Below, in pieces: positions 55,358 through 64,000 of a DNA stretch of 64,000 nucleotides (its first letter is position 1; every line of letters begins with the position of its first letter). The stretch comes from Rhodococcus sp. P-2 (GTDB lineage Bacteria; Actinomycetota; Actinomycetes; Mycobacteriales; Mycobacteriaceae), in contig NZ_CP066779.1 in NCBI RefSeq assembly GCF_016598535.1, forward strand, positions 372,001 to 436,000, read 5' to 3'. The position numbers were made by a program, and so were the translations under genes. The notes under the pieces are model-generated. The model had not been told where the DNA came from. It was given only the letters and a program-made list of their open reading frames with translations, and made no database searches.

Positions 55358-56788
55358 TCAGCCCAGCAGGGCGTCGACGAACGCACCCGGCTCGAAGGGC
55401 GCCAGGTCGTCGGCACCTTCACCGAGACCGACCAACTTCACCGGCACACCCAGTTCATGCTGAACCTGGAAGACGATTCCGCCCTTGGCAGTTCCGTCCA
55501 GCTTGGTCAGTACGACGCCGGTGATGTCCACGACCTCCGCGAACACTCGAGCCTGCGCCAGTCCGTTCTGGCCGACCGTCGCATCGAGAACCAGCAGAAC
55601 GTCGTCGACCGACGCCTTCTTCTCGATGACCCGCTTGACCTTGCCGAGCTCGTCCATCAGACCGGTCTTGGTGTGAAGGCGGCCGGCGGTGTCGATCAGG
55701 ACCACGTCGACGCCGTCCGCGATGCCCCGTGAGACCGCGTCGAAGGCAATCGCAGCGGGATCTCCACCCTCCTTGCCGCGAACAACTTCAGCGCCGACAC
55801 GCTCGGCCCACGTCTGGAGCTGATCAGCAGCGGCGGCGCGGAACGTGTCCGCGGCACCGAGCACGACGCGACGACCGTCGGCGACGAGCACGCGAGCCAG
55901 CTTGCCGGTTGTGGTGGTCTTTCCCGTCCCGTTGACGCCGACGACGAGCAGAACAGCCGGGTGATCGTCGTGCGGCAAGGCGCGAATGGAGCGGTCCAGT
56001 TCGGGACGCAGTTCGGCGATCAACACCTCGCGCAGCAGGGCGCGGGCGGCAGCCTCGGTCCGGACGCTGCGGGCCGCCATCTGCTCACGAAGCTTCGTGA
56101 CGACCTTCTCCGTTGTCGCGGAGCCGAGGTCCGCGATGAGGAGGGTGTCCTCGACTTCTTCCCACGAATCCTCGTCCAGATCGCCGCCACCGAGCAGACC
56201 CAGCAAGCTCTTGCCGACTGCCGACTGCGAGCGAGAGAGGCGCCCGCGCAGTCGGTCCAGCCGACCCTCGGTCGGGTCGATCTCGTCCAGTACGCGCGGT
56301 GCTGGCTCGACGGTTTCGGGAACGACGACAGGTTCGGGAACGACAACAGGCTCGGGAACGACAACAGGTTCTTCGACAACCGGTTCTGCTACCGGTGCCT
56401 CTTCTACTACCGGCTCCTCGATGACGGCCGGCTTCTCCGCAACGGGTTCTTCGACGACCGGTTCCGCGACAGCTGGTTCCTCGATAACCGGTTCTTCGAC
56501 GATCGGTTCTTCGACAACCGGCTTTTCGACGACGGGCGGCTTCTCCGCCAACGGAGGTGTCGGAACCACCGGAGGTGGCGCTGTTGCCGTCGACCCCTGA
56601 CTGAAGTTGAACCCGCCGCCGGCCTTGTAGCCGCCTGACTTGTCCTTCTCGGGGGCGCCGAGCTCCGGCTTCGTCTCGGGCGCCTTCAGCGAAACCTGCC
56701 CCTTGCGGTAGCGCAGGAATCCGGCAACGAGAACGACGAGTAGTACGGCCGCTACAGCCGCGATGATGATCCATGCCTGGGTAGTCAC
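55358..56788 (-). CDS. ftsY: Signal recognition particle receptor FtsY
   Basis: FtsY is the membrane receptor of SRP. It has 476 residues: an N-terminal membrane anchor (about 6-24), a long linker of Pro/Val/Glu repeats (about 83-165), then the NG domain with GTPase motif GVNGTGKTTTT at 284-294, IDTAGR and TKLDGTAKGG. The anchored form is the rule in actinobacteria. The gene lies after smc with 42 bases between and before amt, as in mycobacteria. Confidence 0.96.
   Translation of the reverse strand: MTTQAWIIIAAVAAVLLVVLVAGFLRYRKGQVSLKAPETKPELGAPEKDKSGGYKAGGGFNFSQGSTATAPPPVVPTPPLAEKPPVVEKPVVEEPIVEEPVIEEPAVAEPVVEEPVAEKPAVIEEPVVEEAPVAEPVVEEPVVVPEPVVVPEPVVVPETVEPAPRVLDEIDPTEGRLDRLRGRLSRSQSAVGKSLLGLLGGGDLDEDSWEEVEDTLLIADLGSATTEKVVTKLREQMAARSVRTEAAARALLREVLIAELRPELDRSIRALPHDDHPAVLLVVGVNGTGKTTTTGKLARVLVADGRRVVLGAADTFRAAAADQLQTWAERVGAEVVRGKEGGDPAAIAFDAVSRGIADGVDVVLIDTAGRLHTKTGLMDELGKVKRVIEKKASVDDVLLVLDATVGQNGLAQARVFAEVVDITGVVLTKLDGTAKGGIVFQVQHELGVPVKLVGLGEGADDLAPFEPGAFVDALLG
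56294..56542 (-). repeat. Coding repeats in the ftsY linker
   Basis: This part of ftsY codes for irregular repeats of VVEEP, PVVEE and VVVPEP, and so has a visible DNA periodicity (GGTTCTTCGACAAC-like units). It is coding sequence and open to length change by slippage. Confidence 0.8.
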
Positions 56789-56830
56789 CGGCCCATTGTT
56801 TCAGGCTCCGACCCGGAAAGTGAGCAGGGC

Positions 56831-59800
56831 TTACGTAGAGGCCATGTCTTGACCGCGAAGTCGCTGCGAAATCACGGTGGTGATGCCGTCGCCGCGCATG
56901 CTGACGCCGTACAGCGCGTCGGCGATTTCCATCGTCGGTTTCTGGTGGGTGATCACGATCAACTGCGACTTCTCCCGCAATTGTTCGAAGAGTCCGATCA
57001 GCCGCCGCAGGTTGGTGTCGTCCAACGCCGCCTCGACCTCGTCCATGACGTAGAACGGGGACGGGCGTGCCCGGAAGATCGCGACCAGCATGGCCACCGC
57101 GGTCAACGACTTCTCGCCGCCCGACAGCAACGACAACCGCTTGACCTTCTTCCCGGGCGGACGGGCTTCGACCTCGATGCCTGTGGTGAGCATGTCCGAC
57201 GGATCGGTGAGAACCAGTCGTCCTTCTCCCCCGGGAAACAGTTTCTCGAACACGCCCACGAACTCCCGCTCGACGTCTGCATAGGCCTCGGTGAACACCT
57301 GCAGGATTCGTGCGTCCACGTCTGCGACCACGGCGAGAAGGTCCTTGCGTGCGGTCTTGACGTCTTCGAGCTGAGTGGAGAGGAAGGTGTACCGCTCCTC
57401 GAGCGCTGCGAATTCCTCGAGCGCCAGCGGATTGACCTTGCCGAGGGTGGCGAGGTCCTTCTCCGCCCGCTTGGCGCGCCGTTCCTGAGTCGCACGGTCG
57501 TACGGAAGCGGAGCGGGGGCGGTGACCTGCTCCCCGCGCTCCTTGGCCTGCTCGTACTCCTCGATTTCGAGGGCGGTCGGCGGCAGTTCGACGTCGGGTC
57601 CGTACTCGGCTATCAGATCGTCGAGGCCGATACCGTACTGATCGAGGATCGACTCCTCGAGTTGTTCGATGCGCAGCGCTGCCTGAGCCTTCGCAACCTC
57701 GTCGCGATGGACGGCGTCGGTGAGTGAAGCGAGCTGTCCGGTCAGTGCCCGGACGATCTCTCGGACCTGATCCAGCTTCGCCGTGCACTCGGAGCGTGCC
57801 CGAGCCAACTCGTCGCGGTGAGCAAGAGCTGCGGCAACGACGGTCTCGAGTTCGGCCGCCACACGCTGTCCCGATTCGGCGACAGCAGCTGCAACTTCCG
57901 CAGCGTGCGCTCTGGCGCGCAGAGCCCGTTCGGCACGAATCCGCGCCTCTCGTTCGGCAGCAGCGGCGCGGCGAAGCGAATCAGCCTTTCCGCGTACGGA
58001 TTCCGCGCGCTCTTCGGCGGTGCGCACGGCAAGGCGGGCATCCATTTCGACGATGCGTACTTCCGCCAACGCGGCTGCCGCCATTTCACGATCGGCAGCG
58101 GTCGATTCCGCGCCGTGCCCCGGTGCACTGCCGTCGGTTTCGGCGACACGGAGTCGTTCCTCCAGGTCTGCCAGCTTCGTCAGAGACTCACCGCGGCTCT
58201 CCTCGGCACGCACTCGCTGGGCGGTCAATCGCTCGGATTCCGCGTGGGCCACGCGCGCGGCTTGCCCCAATCTGCCCAACTGCTCGTAGATGGCGGACAT
58301 GGCAGCGTCCGATTCGTTGAGCGCGGCCAAGGTCTGCTCCGCGGTCTCGCGTCGAGCAGCCTGTTCGGCCAGCGCGCCGGACAGCGCAGCGTCGAGTTCT
58401 TCGGATCGGCTTTCCGTGGCCGTCAACTCCGCCGTCGACGCGTCGATCGCCGCCTGGACCTCCAGCGTGCTCGGCTGCCGATCCGACCCGCCGATCATCC
58501 ACCCCGGGCCATGCAGATCGCCGGAACGCGTCACTGCACGCATTCCCTTGTGGTCAGCGACAACTCGAATCGCGTCATCGAGAGTTTCGACGAGGACGAC
58601 GCCATCGAGGATTGCGGTCAATCCGGCACGCAACTCGTCAGGGCAGTCGATGACGTCGACGGCATGACGGCTGCCCGGTGCGATCTCGCTCTCGCGTTCG
58701 ATCGCCGGTTCACCGCTCACGATCAGTGACGCACGCCCACCGTCCTGATCGGCCAGTGCCGCAACAGCCGAGCGAGCCGAATCCAACGACTGCGCCACGA
58801 CGGCGTCCGCTGCCGGCCCCATCGCGGCAGCGATTGCAATTTCGTAGCCGGGTTCGACGTGAATCAATCCGACCAGCGAGGTGATGCCGTCGCCGCGCCG
58901 GTGTTCGAGCAGCCAGCCGCCACCGTCCTTGCGCTGCAAGCCCATCGACAGCGCTTCGATTCGCGCACGGAGCGAAGCGATGCGTTGCCCGCTCGTCTTT
59001 TCTTCCTCGCGAAGTTCTTCGACGCGTGCATCGATCATTTCGAGAGCTTCGACTGCCCGTTCATGATTGGTGTCGAGGCCGACTTCACCGGCGTCGAGGT
59101 CCCCGATGCTTTCCTGCACCGTGTCGAACTCGGCTTGTGCGGCATCCCCACGCAGACGGGCCTCGTCGATCGCCTCGGTCAGTCGAGAAACTTCCGCGTC
59201 GACGGATTCGACGCGGGTACGCAGAGTGTCGACCTGGCCGGAGAGTCGAGCAAGTCCTTCACGGCGGTCGGCGACGGCACGAACTTCCGCCATGTGCGCC
59301 CGTTCCGCTTCTGCTGCAGCATCTTCGGTGGCCTCCAGCTGGTCCCGAGCAGCTTCCGCCGCCGCTCGCGCGATTTCTACGCCTTCGAGGAGTTCGGCCT
59401 CCTCGGCCGCAAGACGTTCGGCTCGCGCTTCCATCTCTTCCGGGTCCTGGCCGCGGTTGCCGACGGGTTCGGAGTCGAGATGGCGTGCACGCTCGCGGGC
59501 GATGCGCACGGTGGCGTTGACTCGTTCGGCAAGCGCAGAGAGCTGGAACCAACTCTGCGCGGCGGCTTCCGATCCCGGAGTCAGTCGAGCGAGAGCTTGC
59601 TCCTGACGCCCGAGTTCGAGGTTGGCCTCGTCGAGCGCGGCCGCCACCTGGTTGTGCTGTTCACGGGCCGCTTTCTCGTCCTGCGCCTGGTCGTTCAGTT
59701 GAGTTCGACGGGTCACCAGGTCGTCAGCGGCCAGCCGCATCTTTGCATCACGCAGGTCAGCCTGGACCGTCTGTGCTCGCCGAGCAACCTCGGCTTGGCG

Positions 59801-60418
59801 CCCCAGCGGTTTGAGTTGCCGACGCAGTTCCGCGGTGAGGTCACTGAGTCGAGCGAGATTGGCCTGCATGGAATCGAGCTTGCGCACCGCTTTTTCCTTG
59901 CGGCGGCGATGTTTGAGGACTCCCGCGGCTTCTTCGATGAAGGCGCGTCGATCCTCGGGGCGGGATTCGAGGATCGCGGCGAGCCGTCCCTGCCCGACGA
60001 TGACATGCATTTCGCGGCCGATACCCGAGTCGCTGAGCAGTTCCTGGACGTCCATCAGGCGGCAGGACGAACCATTGATCTCGTACTCCCCCGCGCCGTC
60101 GCGAAACATGCGGCGCGTGATCGACACCTCGGAGTACTCGATCGGGAGCGCGCCGTCGGCGTTGTCGATGGTCAGGGTCACTTCGGCGCGGCCCAGCGGC
60201 GCGCGGCCGGAGGTGCCGGCAAAGATGACGTCTTCCATCTTGCCGCCGCGCAGGGCTTTCGCGCCCTGCTCGCCCATCACCCAGGTCAACGCATCGACGA
60301 CGTTGGATTTACCCGAGCCGTTCGGGCCGACGACACAGGTGATCCCCGGCTCGAACCGAAGAGTCGTTGCCGACGCAAAGGATTTGAATCCCTTGAGTGT
60401 CAGACTCTTGAGGTGCAT
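56831..60418 (-). CDS. smc: Chromosome segregation protein SMC
   Basis: SMC condenses chromosomes as a dimer with ScpA and ScpB. It has 1195 residues: Walker [10 protein letters not shown] at about 31-39, a first long coiled coil, a hinge (about 500-650, with glycine-rich [12 protein letters not shown]), a second coiled coil, the signature [15 protein letters not shown] and Walker [12 protein letters not shown] near the end. The ATG at 60418 starts [14 protein letters not shown] as in the family; a TTG seven codons upstream is rejected. It follows acyP by about 26 bases. Confidence 0.97.
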   Translation of the reverse strand: MHLKSLTLKGFKSFASATTLRFEPGITCVVGPNGSGKSNVVDALTWVMGEQGAKALRGGKMEDVIFAGTSGRAPLGRAEVTLTIDNADGALPIEYSEVSITRRMFRDGAGEYEINGSSCRLMDVQELLSDSGIGREMHVIVGQGRLAAILESRPEDRRAFIEEAAGVLKHRRRKEKAVRKLDSMQANLARLSDLTAELRRQLKPLGRQAEVARRAQTVQADLRDAKMRLAADDLVTRRTQLNDQAQDEKAAREQHNQVAAALDEANLELGRQEQALARLTPGSEAAAQSWFQLSALAERVNATVRIARERARHLDSEPVGNRGQDPEEMEARAERLAAEEAELLEGVEIARAAAEAARDQLEATEDAAAEAERAHMAEVRAVADRREGLARLSGQVDTLRTRVESVDAEVSRLTEAIDEARLRGDAAQAEFDTVQESIGDLDAGEVGLDTNHERAVEALEMIDARVEELREEEKTSGQRIASLRARIEALSMGLQRKDGGGWLLEHRRGDGITSLVGLIHVEPGYEIAIAAAMGPAADAVVAQSLDSARSAVAALADQDGGRASLIVSGEPAIERESEIAPGSRHAVDVIDCPDELRAGLTAILDGVVLVETLDDAIRVVADHKGMRAVTRSGDLHGPGWMIGGSDRQPSTLEVQAAIDASTAELTATESRSEELDAALSGALAEQAARRETAEQTLAALNESDAAMSAIYEQLGRLGQAARVAHAESERLTAQRVRAEESRGESLTKLADLEERLRVAETDGSAPGHGAESTAADREMAAAALAEVRIVEMDARLAVRTAEERAESVRGKADSLRRAAAAEREARIRAERALRARAHAAEVAAAVAESGQRVAAELETVVAAALAHRDELARARSECTAKLDQVREIVRALTGQLASLTDAVHRDEVAKAQAALRIEQLEESILDQYGIGLDDLIAEYGPDVELPPTALEIEEYEQAKERGEQVTAPAPLPYDRATQERRAKRAEKDLATLGKVNPLALEEFAALEERYTFLSTQLEDVKTARKDLLAVVADVDARILQVFTEAYADVEREFVGVFEKLFPGGEGRLVLTDPSDMLTTGIEVEARPPGKKVKRLSLLSGGEKSLTAVAMLVAIFRARPSPFYVMDEVEAALDDTNLRRLIGLFEQLREKSQLIVITHQKPTMEIADALYGVSMRGDGITTVISQRLRGQDMAST

Positions 60419-60444
60419 GGGGGGAAACTTTACCGCCAAACAGG

Positions 60445-60729
60445 TCAGCGTTCGACGAACCCTGTCAGGTCACCCCTTGCGGGGTCCCAGCTGTCGACCA
60501 CGAGATCCACCGAGCCCGGGGTGGTTCCCGAGCGCAGCAACTCCAACAAACGCTCGAGCTGCGTGCGTTCGCCTTCTGCCACGACGAGCACTCGACCGTC
60601 GCGTTGGTTCGACGCATATCCGATCAACCCGAGTTCGAGAGCGCGAGCCCTGGTCCACCAGCGAAACCCGACGCCTTGAACGTATCCGTGAACCCACGCC
60701 GTCAGTCGCACAGGCGGTGTCTCAGTCAT
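60445..60729 (-). CDS. acyP: Acylphosphatase
   Basis: This 94-residue enzyme hydrolyses acyl phosphates. The catalytic R23 (VQGVGFRWW) and N41 ([11 protein letters not shown]) are present, and the length is normal. It lies 5 bases after the SMP-30-like gene stop and directly before smc, an order also seen in mycobacteria without the SMP-30 gene. Confidence 0.93.
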   Translation of the reverse strand: MTETPPVRLTAWVHGYVQGVGFRWWTRARALELGLIGYASNQRDGRVLVVAEGERTQLERLLELLRSGTTPGSVDLVVDSWDPARGDLTGFVER

Positions 60730-60734
60730 GACAT

Positions 60735-61658
60735 TCAGCCCGCCACACGTTCGAGACGGTGAACCTCACCCAGGAAACCGGTGGTGTAGAGCGAGTTGGG
60801 ATCCCAGCCCGGGCCGGCGCCGAACTTCACCGCGGACGTGAACGGAAGACCTGAGGCGATCTCACACGAAGATCCCGAATTCGGATCGACGCGAACAACT
60901 TTGCCGCCGGCATTGAATGCGACGTACAGCGCGCCGTCCGGTCCGACGGTCAGATCGTCAGCCATGTTTGCCGGACCGAATCCGGGGAGCGTGATCGTTC
61001 GCACCGGCCCGCCCAGATCGTCTGCGTCGAGGACGTGGACGGCAGTCACCATGTCGAAGGTCGTCGTCACGTAGATCGTCGAACCGGAGCGTGCGAGGCC
61101 GTCGACGGTGCCGAGGTCTTCACGAACGATCGAACTCGTTCCGTCACCGTTGACGACCGTGAGCCCCGGCCTGGTGAGTGTGCGAGCAGTGAGGAAGCGG
61201 TTATCGTCCAGCGGCACAAGCCCGTTCGGCATCACCAGTCCGTCGGCAATCGTTGTCACCGATCCGTCTGCCACGTCGACCTTGCGGAGGTTGCCGTCGG
61301 CGATTCCGAACAGCCCCGAGACAGTCGAGTTACCCGTGGTGAAGTACACGGAACCGTCACGCGCGACCAGTCCGCCAGGCCCTGTGACGTCACCGACCAA
61401 AGGTGTCCGTGTTCCGTCCGGCGCCACTTTCAGCAGTGCACCCGGCCCGATCAGAGCCGACTGCGACAACACCATCGATCCGTTTCCGTCGAACTCGAGA
61501 TTCTCGAGCATGCCCGCACCACTCGTCACGACGCTCGACGTCCACGAACCGCAACCTCCGGGTGAGCCGCCGGCCGGCACCGAGGCCTGCGCCGGAGCAC
61601 TCACCGCCACAACGGAACCCAGTGCGATCGCAGCGACAACGCTGCCCGCGCGGAACAT
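60735..61658 (-). CDS. Secreted SMP-30/ScyD-like beta-propeller protein
   Basis: This 307-residue exported protein has a signal peptide ending in APAQA (about residue 26) and a six-bladed beta-propeller in the SMP-30/gluconolactonase/ScyD style (repeated DG-VYFTTG and NG-like turns, for example GPGGLVARDGSVYFTTGNS and DLTVGPDGALYVAFN). Substrate and activity are unknown; some members are lactonases and others only bind. The ATG at 61658 has GGAAG about 6 bases upstream and shares a base with the osmC-like stop. It is an addition to the conserved osmC-acyP-smc order. Confidence 0.8.
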   Translation of the reverse strand: MFRAGSVVAAIALGSVVAVSAPAQASVPAGGSPGGCGSWTSSVVTSGAGMLENLEFDGNGSMVLSQSALIGPGALLKVAPDGTRTPLVGDVTGPGGLVARDGSVYFTTGNSTVSGLFGIADGNLRKVDVADGSVTTIADGLVMPNGLVPLDDNRFLTARTLTRPGLTVVNGDGTSSIVREDLGTVDGLARSGSTIYVTTTFDMVTAVHVLDADDLGGPVRTITLPGFGPANMADDLTVGPDGALYVAFNAGGKVVRVDPNSGSSCEIASGLPFTSAVKFGAGPGWDPNSLYTTGFLGEVHRLERVAG

Positions 61659-62110
61659 CAGGCTTCCGTGTCGAACGACAGTGTGACCTTGGTTCCGGCC
61701 TTGAGAGTGCGCCCGACCGTGCACACCTTGTCGACGGAACGCTCGACGAGAGTGATGAGGCGCTGCTGCGCTTCGGCATCCAACTCGCTGAGGTCGAGTT
61801 CGAGAACCTCGTCGAGCTGCGGATAGACCTCGTTGTCACGATCGGCGGCACCGGACACTCGGACTGTCGCGTCGTAGTTGTCACCGAGGCGGCGAGAGAT
61901 CGGGAAGTCGGAGCTCATACCGGTGCAGGCAGCCAGAGCGATCTTGAGAAGTTCCCCGGGTGTGAACACTCCTGGCACCGATTCGGAGCCGATGAGAACC
62001 TCTGCGCCACGCGAACTCTTGCCGGTGTAGAGGCGGGTTCCGGTGCGCTCGACCCAGAGTTCCGTGTGAGCCGGGGCGGTTGCAGCGTTGTCAGCAGTCT
62101 GTTCAGCCAT
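61658..62110 (-). CDS. osmC: OsmC-family protein
   Basis: This 150-residue protein belongs to the OsmC/Ohr family of thiol peroxidases. The two reactive cysteines are C62 (AACTGMSSD) and C130 (DKVCTVGRT). It should reduce organic hydroperoxides in the cytosol. From memory it matches Rv2923c. It lies 42 bases after mutM on the minus strand. Confidence 0.92.
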   Translation of the reverse strand: MAEQTADNAATAPAHTELWVERTGTRLYTGKSSRGAEVLIGSESVPGVFTPGELLKIALAACTGMSSDFPISRRLGDNYDATVRVSGAADRDNEVYPQLDEVLELDLSELDAEAQQRLITLVERSVDKVCTVGRTLKAGTKVTLSFDTEA

Positions 62111-62152
62111 GACGCAATCTTGCCACTCCGCCGAACCGACGGGGCGGGAGAC

Positions 62153-63022
62153 CTAGGCGATTCGCCGTGCCCTCGGGGTCGGCTGACACCGCGGGCAGCT
62201 GAACGACGATCGATTCATGAACTTCTCGCGCTTGATCGGCGCGCCGCATCGCGGGCACGGAAGATTCTCCTGCCCGTACGCCGACAGTGACCGGTCGAAG
62301 TAGCCGGACTCCCCGTTGACGTTCACGTACAGCGCGTCGAAGGACGTACCGCCCTGATCGAGCGCTTCGCCCATCACCGAGTGCGCCGCGGTCAACAGTT
62401 CTCGAAGTTTGGGCCTGGTGAGCGTTTCGGCGATTCGGTTGCCGTGAATCTTTGCTCGCCACAATGATTCGTCGGCGTAGATGTTTCCGATTCCGGAGAC
62501 CACCGTCTGGTCGAGAATCGCACGCTTGATCTCGGTGTGCTTGCCCCGCAGGACTTTCACGACGGATTCGAGATCGAACGCAGCATCCATGGGATCGCGA
62601 GCGATGTGCGCCACCGACTCGGGCAGCATCGTTCCGTCGACCTCGACGAGGGGGGAAATCGACCAGCCACCGAAGGTTCGCTGATCGACGAATCGGAGAT
62701 CGGCCCCGGAATCGAGGGCCAACCGAATGCGTAGGTGCTTTTCCCAGTCGACTGTCGGGGGCTGGACCAACATCTGTCCGCTCATCCCGAGATGAACCAC
62801 CAGTCCGACACCGGCAGGCTCGAGAACCAGCCACAGATACTTGCCGCGACGCTCTGCCGAAGCGATGGTCTGCCCGGTAAGTTGGCCGATCAAGTCATCG
62901 GAACCGAGAATGTGGCGCCTGATCGCGCGGGGATGGAGTACCTCGACGGCCTCGATCGCCGCACCTACAGCATGAGACTGTAGGCCGCGGCGAACGACTT
63001 CGACTTCGGGAAGTTCAGGCAA
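62153..63022 (-). CDS. mutM: Formamidopyrimidine-DNA glycosylase
   Basis: MutM removes 8-oxoguanine and other oxidised purines. It has 289 residues; the catalytic N-terminal [13 protein letters not shown] follows the initiator, and the C-terminal zinc finger CPRC...CPRC is complete. The start is TTG at 63022, which is fixed because the catalytic proline must be residue 2. TTG is rare and suggests low expression. It lies 8 bases after the rnc stop. Confidence 0.96.
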   Translation of the reverse strand: MPELPEVEVVRRGLQSHAVGAAIEAVEVLHPRAIRRHILGSDDLIGQLTGQTIASAERRGKYLWLVLEPAGVGLVVHLGMSGQMLVQPPTVDWEKHLRIRLALDSGADLRFVDQRTFGGWSISPLVEVDGTMLPESVAHIARDPMDAAFDLESVVKVLRGKHTEIKRAILDQTVVSGIGNIYADESLWRAKIHGNRIAETLTRPKLRELLTAAHSVMGEALDQGGTSFDALYVNVNGESGYFDRSLSAYGQENLPCPRCGAPIKREKFMNRSSFSCPRCQPTPRARRIA

Positions 63023-63030
63023 GAGTGAAC

Positions 63031-63804
63031 TCAGCCGGCGAGATCAGACGGGTCGTCAGCAGCGACTGCGGTTGCAGTGGCATTCTCCGACATCGTCTTC
63101 CATGCCGAACTTGCTGCCTTCTGCTCGGCTTCCTTCTTGGAACGACCGACACCGACGCCCAAGGGCTTGCCACTGATGAGAACGGTGGCCGTGAATTCCT
63201 TGTCGTGATCGGGTCCGGTAGCGGTGATCTCGTAGACGGGAACTCCGGCACCGTGTTCTGCGGTCAGTTCCTGCAGACTCGTCTTCCAATCCAGACCCGC
63301 GCCCAGAAGCGGTGCGCGAGTGAGTAGATCGTCGAACAGATCGAGAACAACGCGTCGCGCGGTCTCGATGCCGTGCTGCAGGTGGATGGCGCCGAGAATC
63401 GACTCCATACCGTCGGCGAGGATGGACGGCTTGTCACGGCCGCCCGTCATTTCCTCACCCTTACCCAGCAGCAGGTGCGCTCCGAGTCCACCTTCACCCA
63501 GAGTCCTGGCAACCTCGGCGAGTGCATGCATGTTGACCACGCTCGCACGAATCTTCGCCAGATCACCTTCGGATTTGTCCGGGTGGGACAGATAGAGATT
63601 TTCGGTCACCGTGACGCCGAGAACGGAATCCCCGAGAAACTCGAGGCGCTCGTTCGTGGGCAGTCCGCCGTTCTCGTACGCGTACGAGCGGTGCGTGAGG
63701 GCCAGGGTCAGAAGACCGGGCTCTATATCTACGCCGACAGCGGCGAGGAGCTTGTCGTGATTGCCCTCGCCGCCGGCGGCTGAAACTGTATTTTCGCTCG
63801 TCAT
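63031..63804 (-). CDS. rnc: Ribonuclease III
   Basis: RNase III cuts double-stranded RNA, including rRNA precursors. It has 257 residues with the nuclease signature [13 protein letters not shown] and the second motif near [10 protein letters not shown], then a double-stranded RNA-binding domain (about 175-240, [12 protein letters not shown] and [18 protein letters not shown]). The ATG has GGAG upstream. It lies 19 bases after rpmF. Confidence 0.96.
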   Translation of the reverse strand: MTSENTVSAAGGEGNHDKLLAAVGVDIEPGLLTLALTHRSYAYENGGLPTNERLEFLGDSVLGVTVTENLYLSHPDKSEGDLAKIRASVVNMHALAEVARTLGEGGLGAHLLLGKGEEMTGGRDKPSILADGMESILGAIHLQHGIETARRVVLDLFDDLLTRAPLLGAGLDWKTSLQELTAEHGAGVPVYEITATGPDHDKEFTATVLISGKPLGVGVGRSKKEAEQKAASSAWKTMSENATATAVAADDPSDLAG

Positions 63805-63823
63805 AGTCTTTCTCCGGGGAGAA

Positions 63824-64000
63824 CTAGACAGCAGCGGTTACCTGGCGGCCCTTGTAAGTACCGCATGACGGGCATGCGATGTGGGGAAGGGTCTGCTCGC
63901 CACAGCCACGGTTGGGGCAGGTAACGAGGGTGGGCACAGTGGTCTTCCACTGGCTACGACGCGACCGCGTGTTGGATCGCGACATTTTGCGCTTGGGGAC
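63824..64000 (-). CDS. rpmF: 50S ribosomal protein L32, 5' end cut by the window
   Basis: The minus frame from the window edge codes for [17 protein letters not shown] and a zinc ribbon (CPNRGC and CPSC), 58 residues, to a TAG at 63824-63826. Only the first two codons of the gene are missing. This is the cysteine-containing form of L32. It heads the rpmF-rnc-mutM set. Confidence 0.96.
   Translation of the reverse strand, partial: VPKRKMSRSNTRSRRSQWKTTVPTLVTCPNRGCGEQTLPHIACPSCGTYKGRQVTAAV

Noticed and set aside
56294-56542. Intergenic minisatellite
   Set aside because: The periodic DNA is explained by Pro/Val/Glu coding repeats inside ftsY.
58859-60679. Plus-strand open frame of 606 residues opposite smc
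   Set aside because: It is a shadow of smc coiled-coil coding sequence, with no recognisable domain.

Overview
This window is a high-GC actinobacterial chromosome segment, most likely Rhodococcus (Nocardiales). The protein sequences are closest in style to mycobacterial and nocardial homologues. From memory, the gene order follows the M. tuberculosis interval Rv2864c to Rv2925c: penicillin-binding lipoprotein, GNAT, ispG, rip1, dxr, DUF2631, rlmN, cdsA, frr, pyrH, tsf, rpsB, M23 peptidase, xerC, viuB, dprA, comM, UPF0102, DUF2469, rnhB, lepB, rplS, lppW, trmD, rimM, khpA, rpsP, amidohydrolase, ffh, glnD, glnB, amt, ftsY, smc, acyP, osmC, mutM, rnc, rpmF. Most of the core runs on the minus strand. 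No rRNA, tRNA, CRISPR array, insertion sequence or prophage was seen.

Layout. Bases 1-1893 hold the end of an ABC importer operon (ATPase tail and two permeases). Bases 1951-4561 hold an acyl-CoA synthetase divergent from a GAF-LuxR regulator. Bases 4566-11019 are a cell-wall, isoprenoid and site-2-protease block (PBP lipoprotein, GNAT, ispG, rip1, dxr). Bases 11140-19983 cover rlmN, a LapA-like protein, a CitE-like lyase, a methyltransferase, cdsA-frr-pyrH, tsf-rpsB and an M23 protein. Bases 19996-28281 hold a MinD/EspI-like ATPase, xerC, a broken MFS drug-efflux gene, a siderophore-interacting protein, an Lsr2 paralogue and dprA-comM-UPF0102. Bases 28544-32934 are accessory: a secreted protein, an AraC regulator and iron-siderophore binding lipoprotein sharing an iron box, a 72-residue protein and RtcB. 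Bases 33019-39776 return to the core (rnhB, lepB, rplS, a membrane protein, tex, lppW-like).

Bases 39803-45963 look like a Rhodococcus-specific insertion between lppW and trmD. It contains a sugar aminotransferase, a GtrB-like polyprenyl-phosphate glycosyltransferase, a large YfhO-like membrane protein and a GtrA-like flippase, followed by a TetR/reductase pair. The four sugar genes have the parts of a three-component cell-envelope glycosylation system and are the best candidate here for an uncharacterised system. Bases 45960-64000 return to core genes: trmD-rimM-khpA-rpsP, amidohydrolase-ffh, the nitrogen operon amt-glnB-glnD with a GlnR-type box, and ftsY-smc-acyP-SMP30-osmC-mutM-rnc-rpmF.

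The clearest anomalies are an in-frame TAA that splits the MFS gene at 22831; a sharp change of codon use inside comM near 27070, extending through UPF0102; tandem 18-base repeats in the rpsB-tsf spacer; and two distant terminator hairpins that share the same outer arms. Gene-family and synteny statements come from recognition of the translated sequences. No database search was run.
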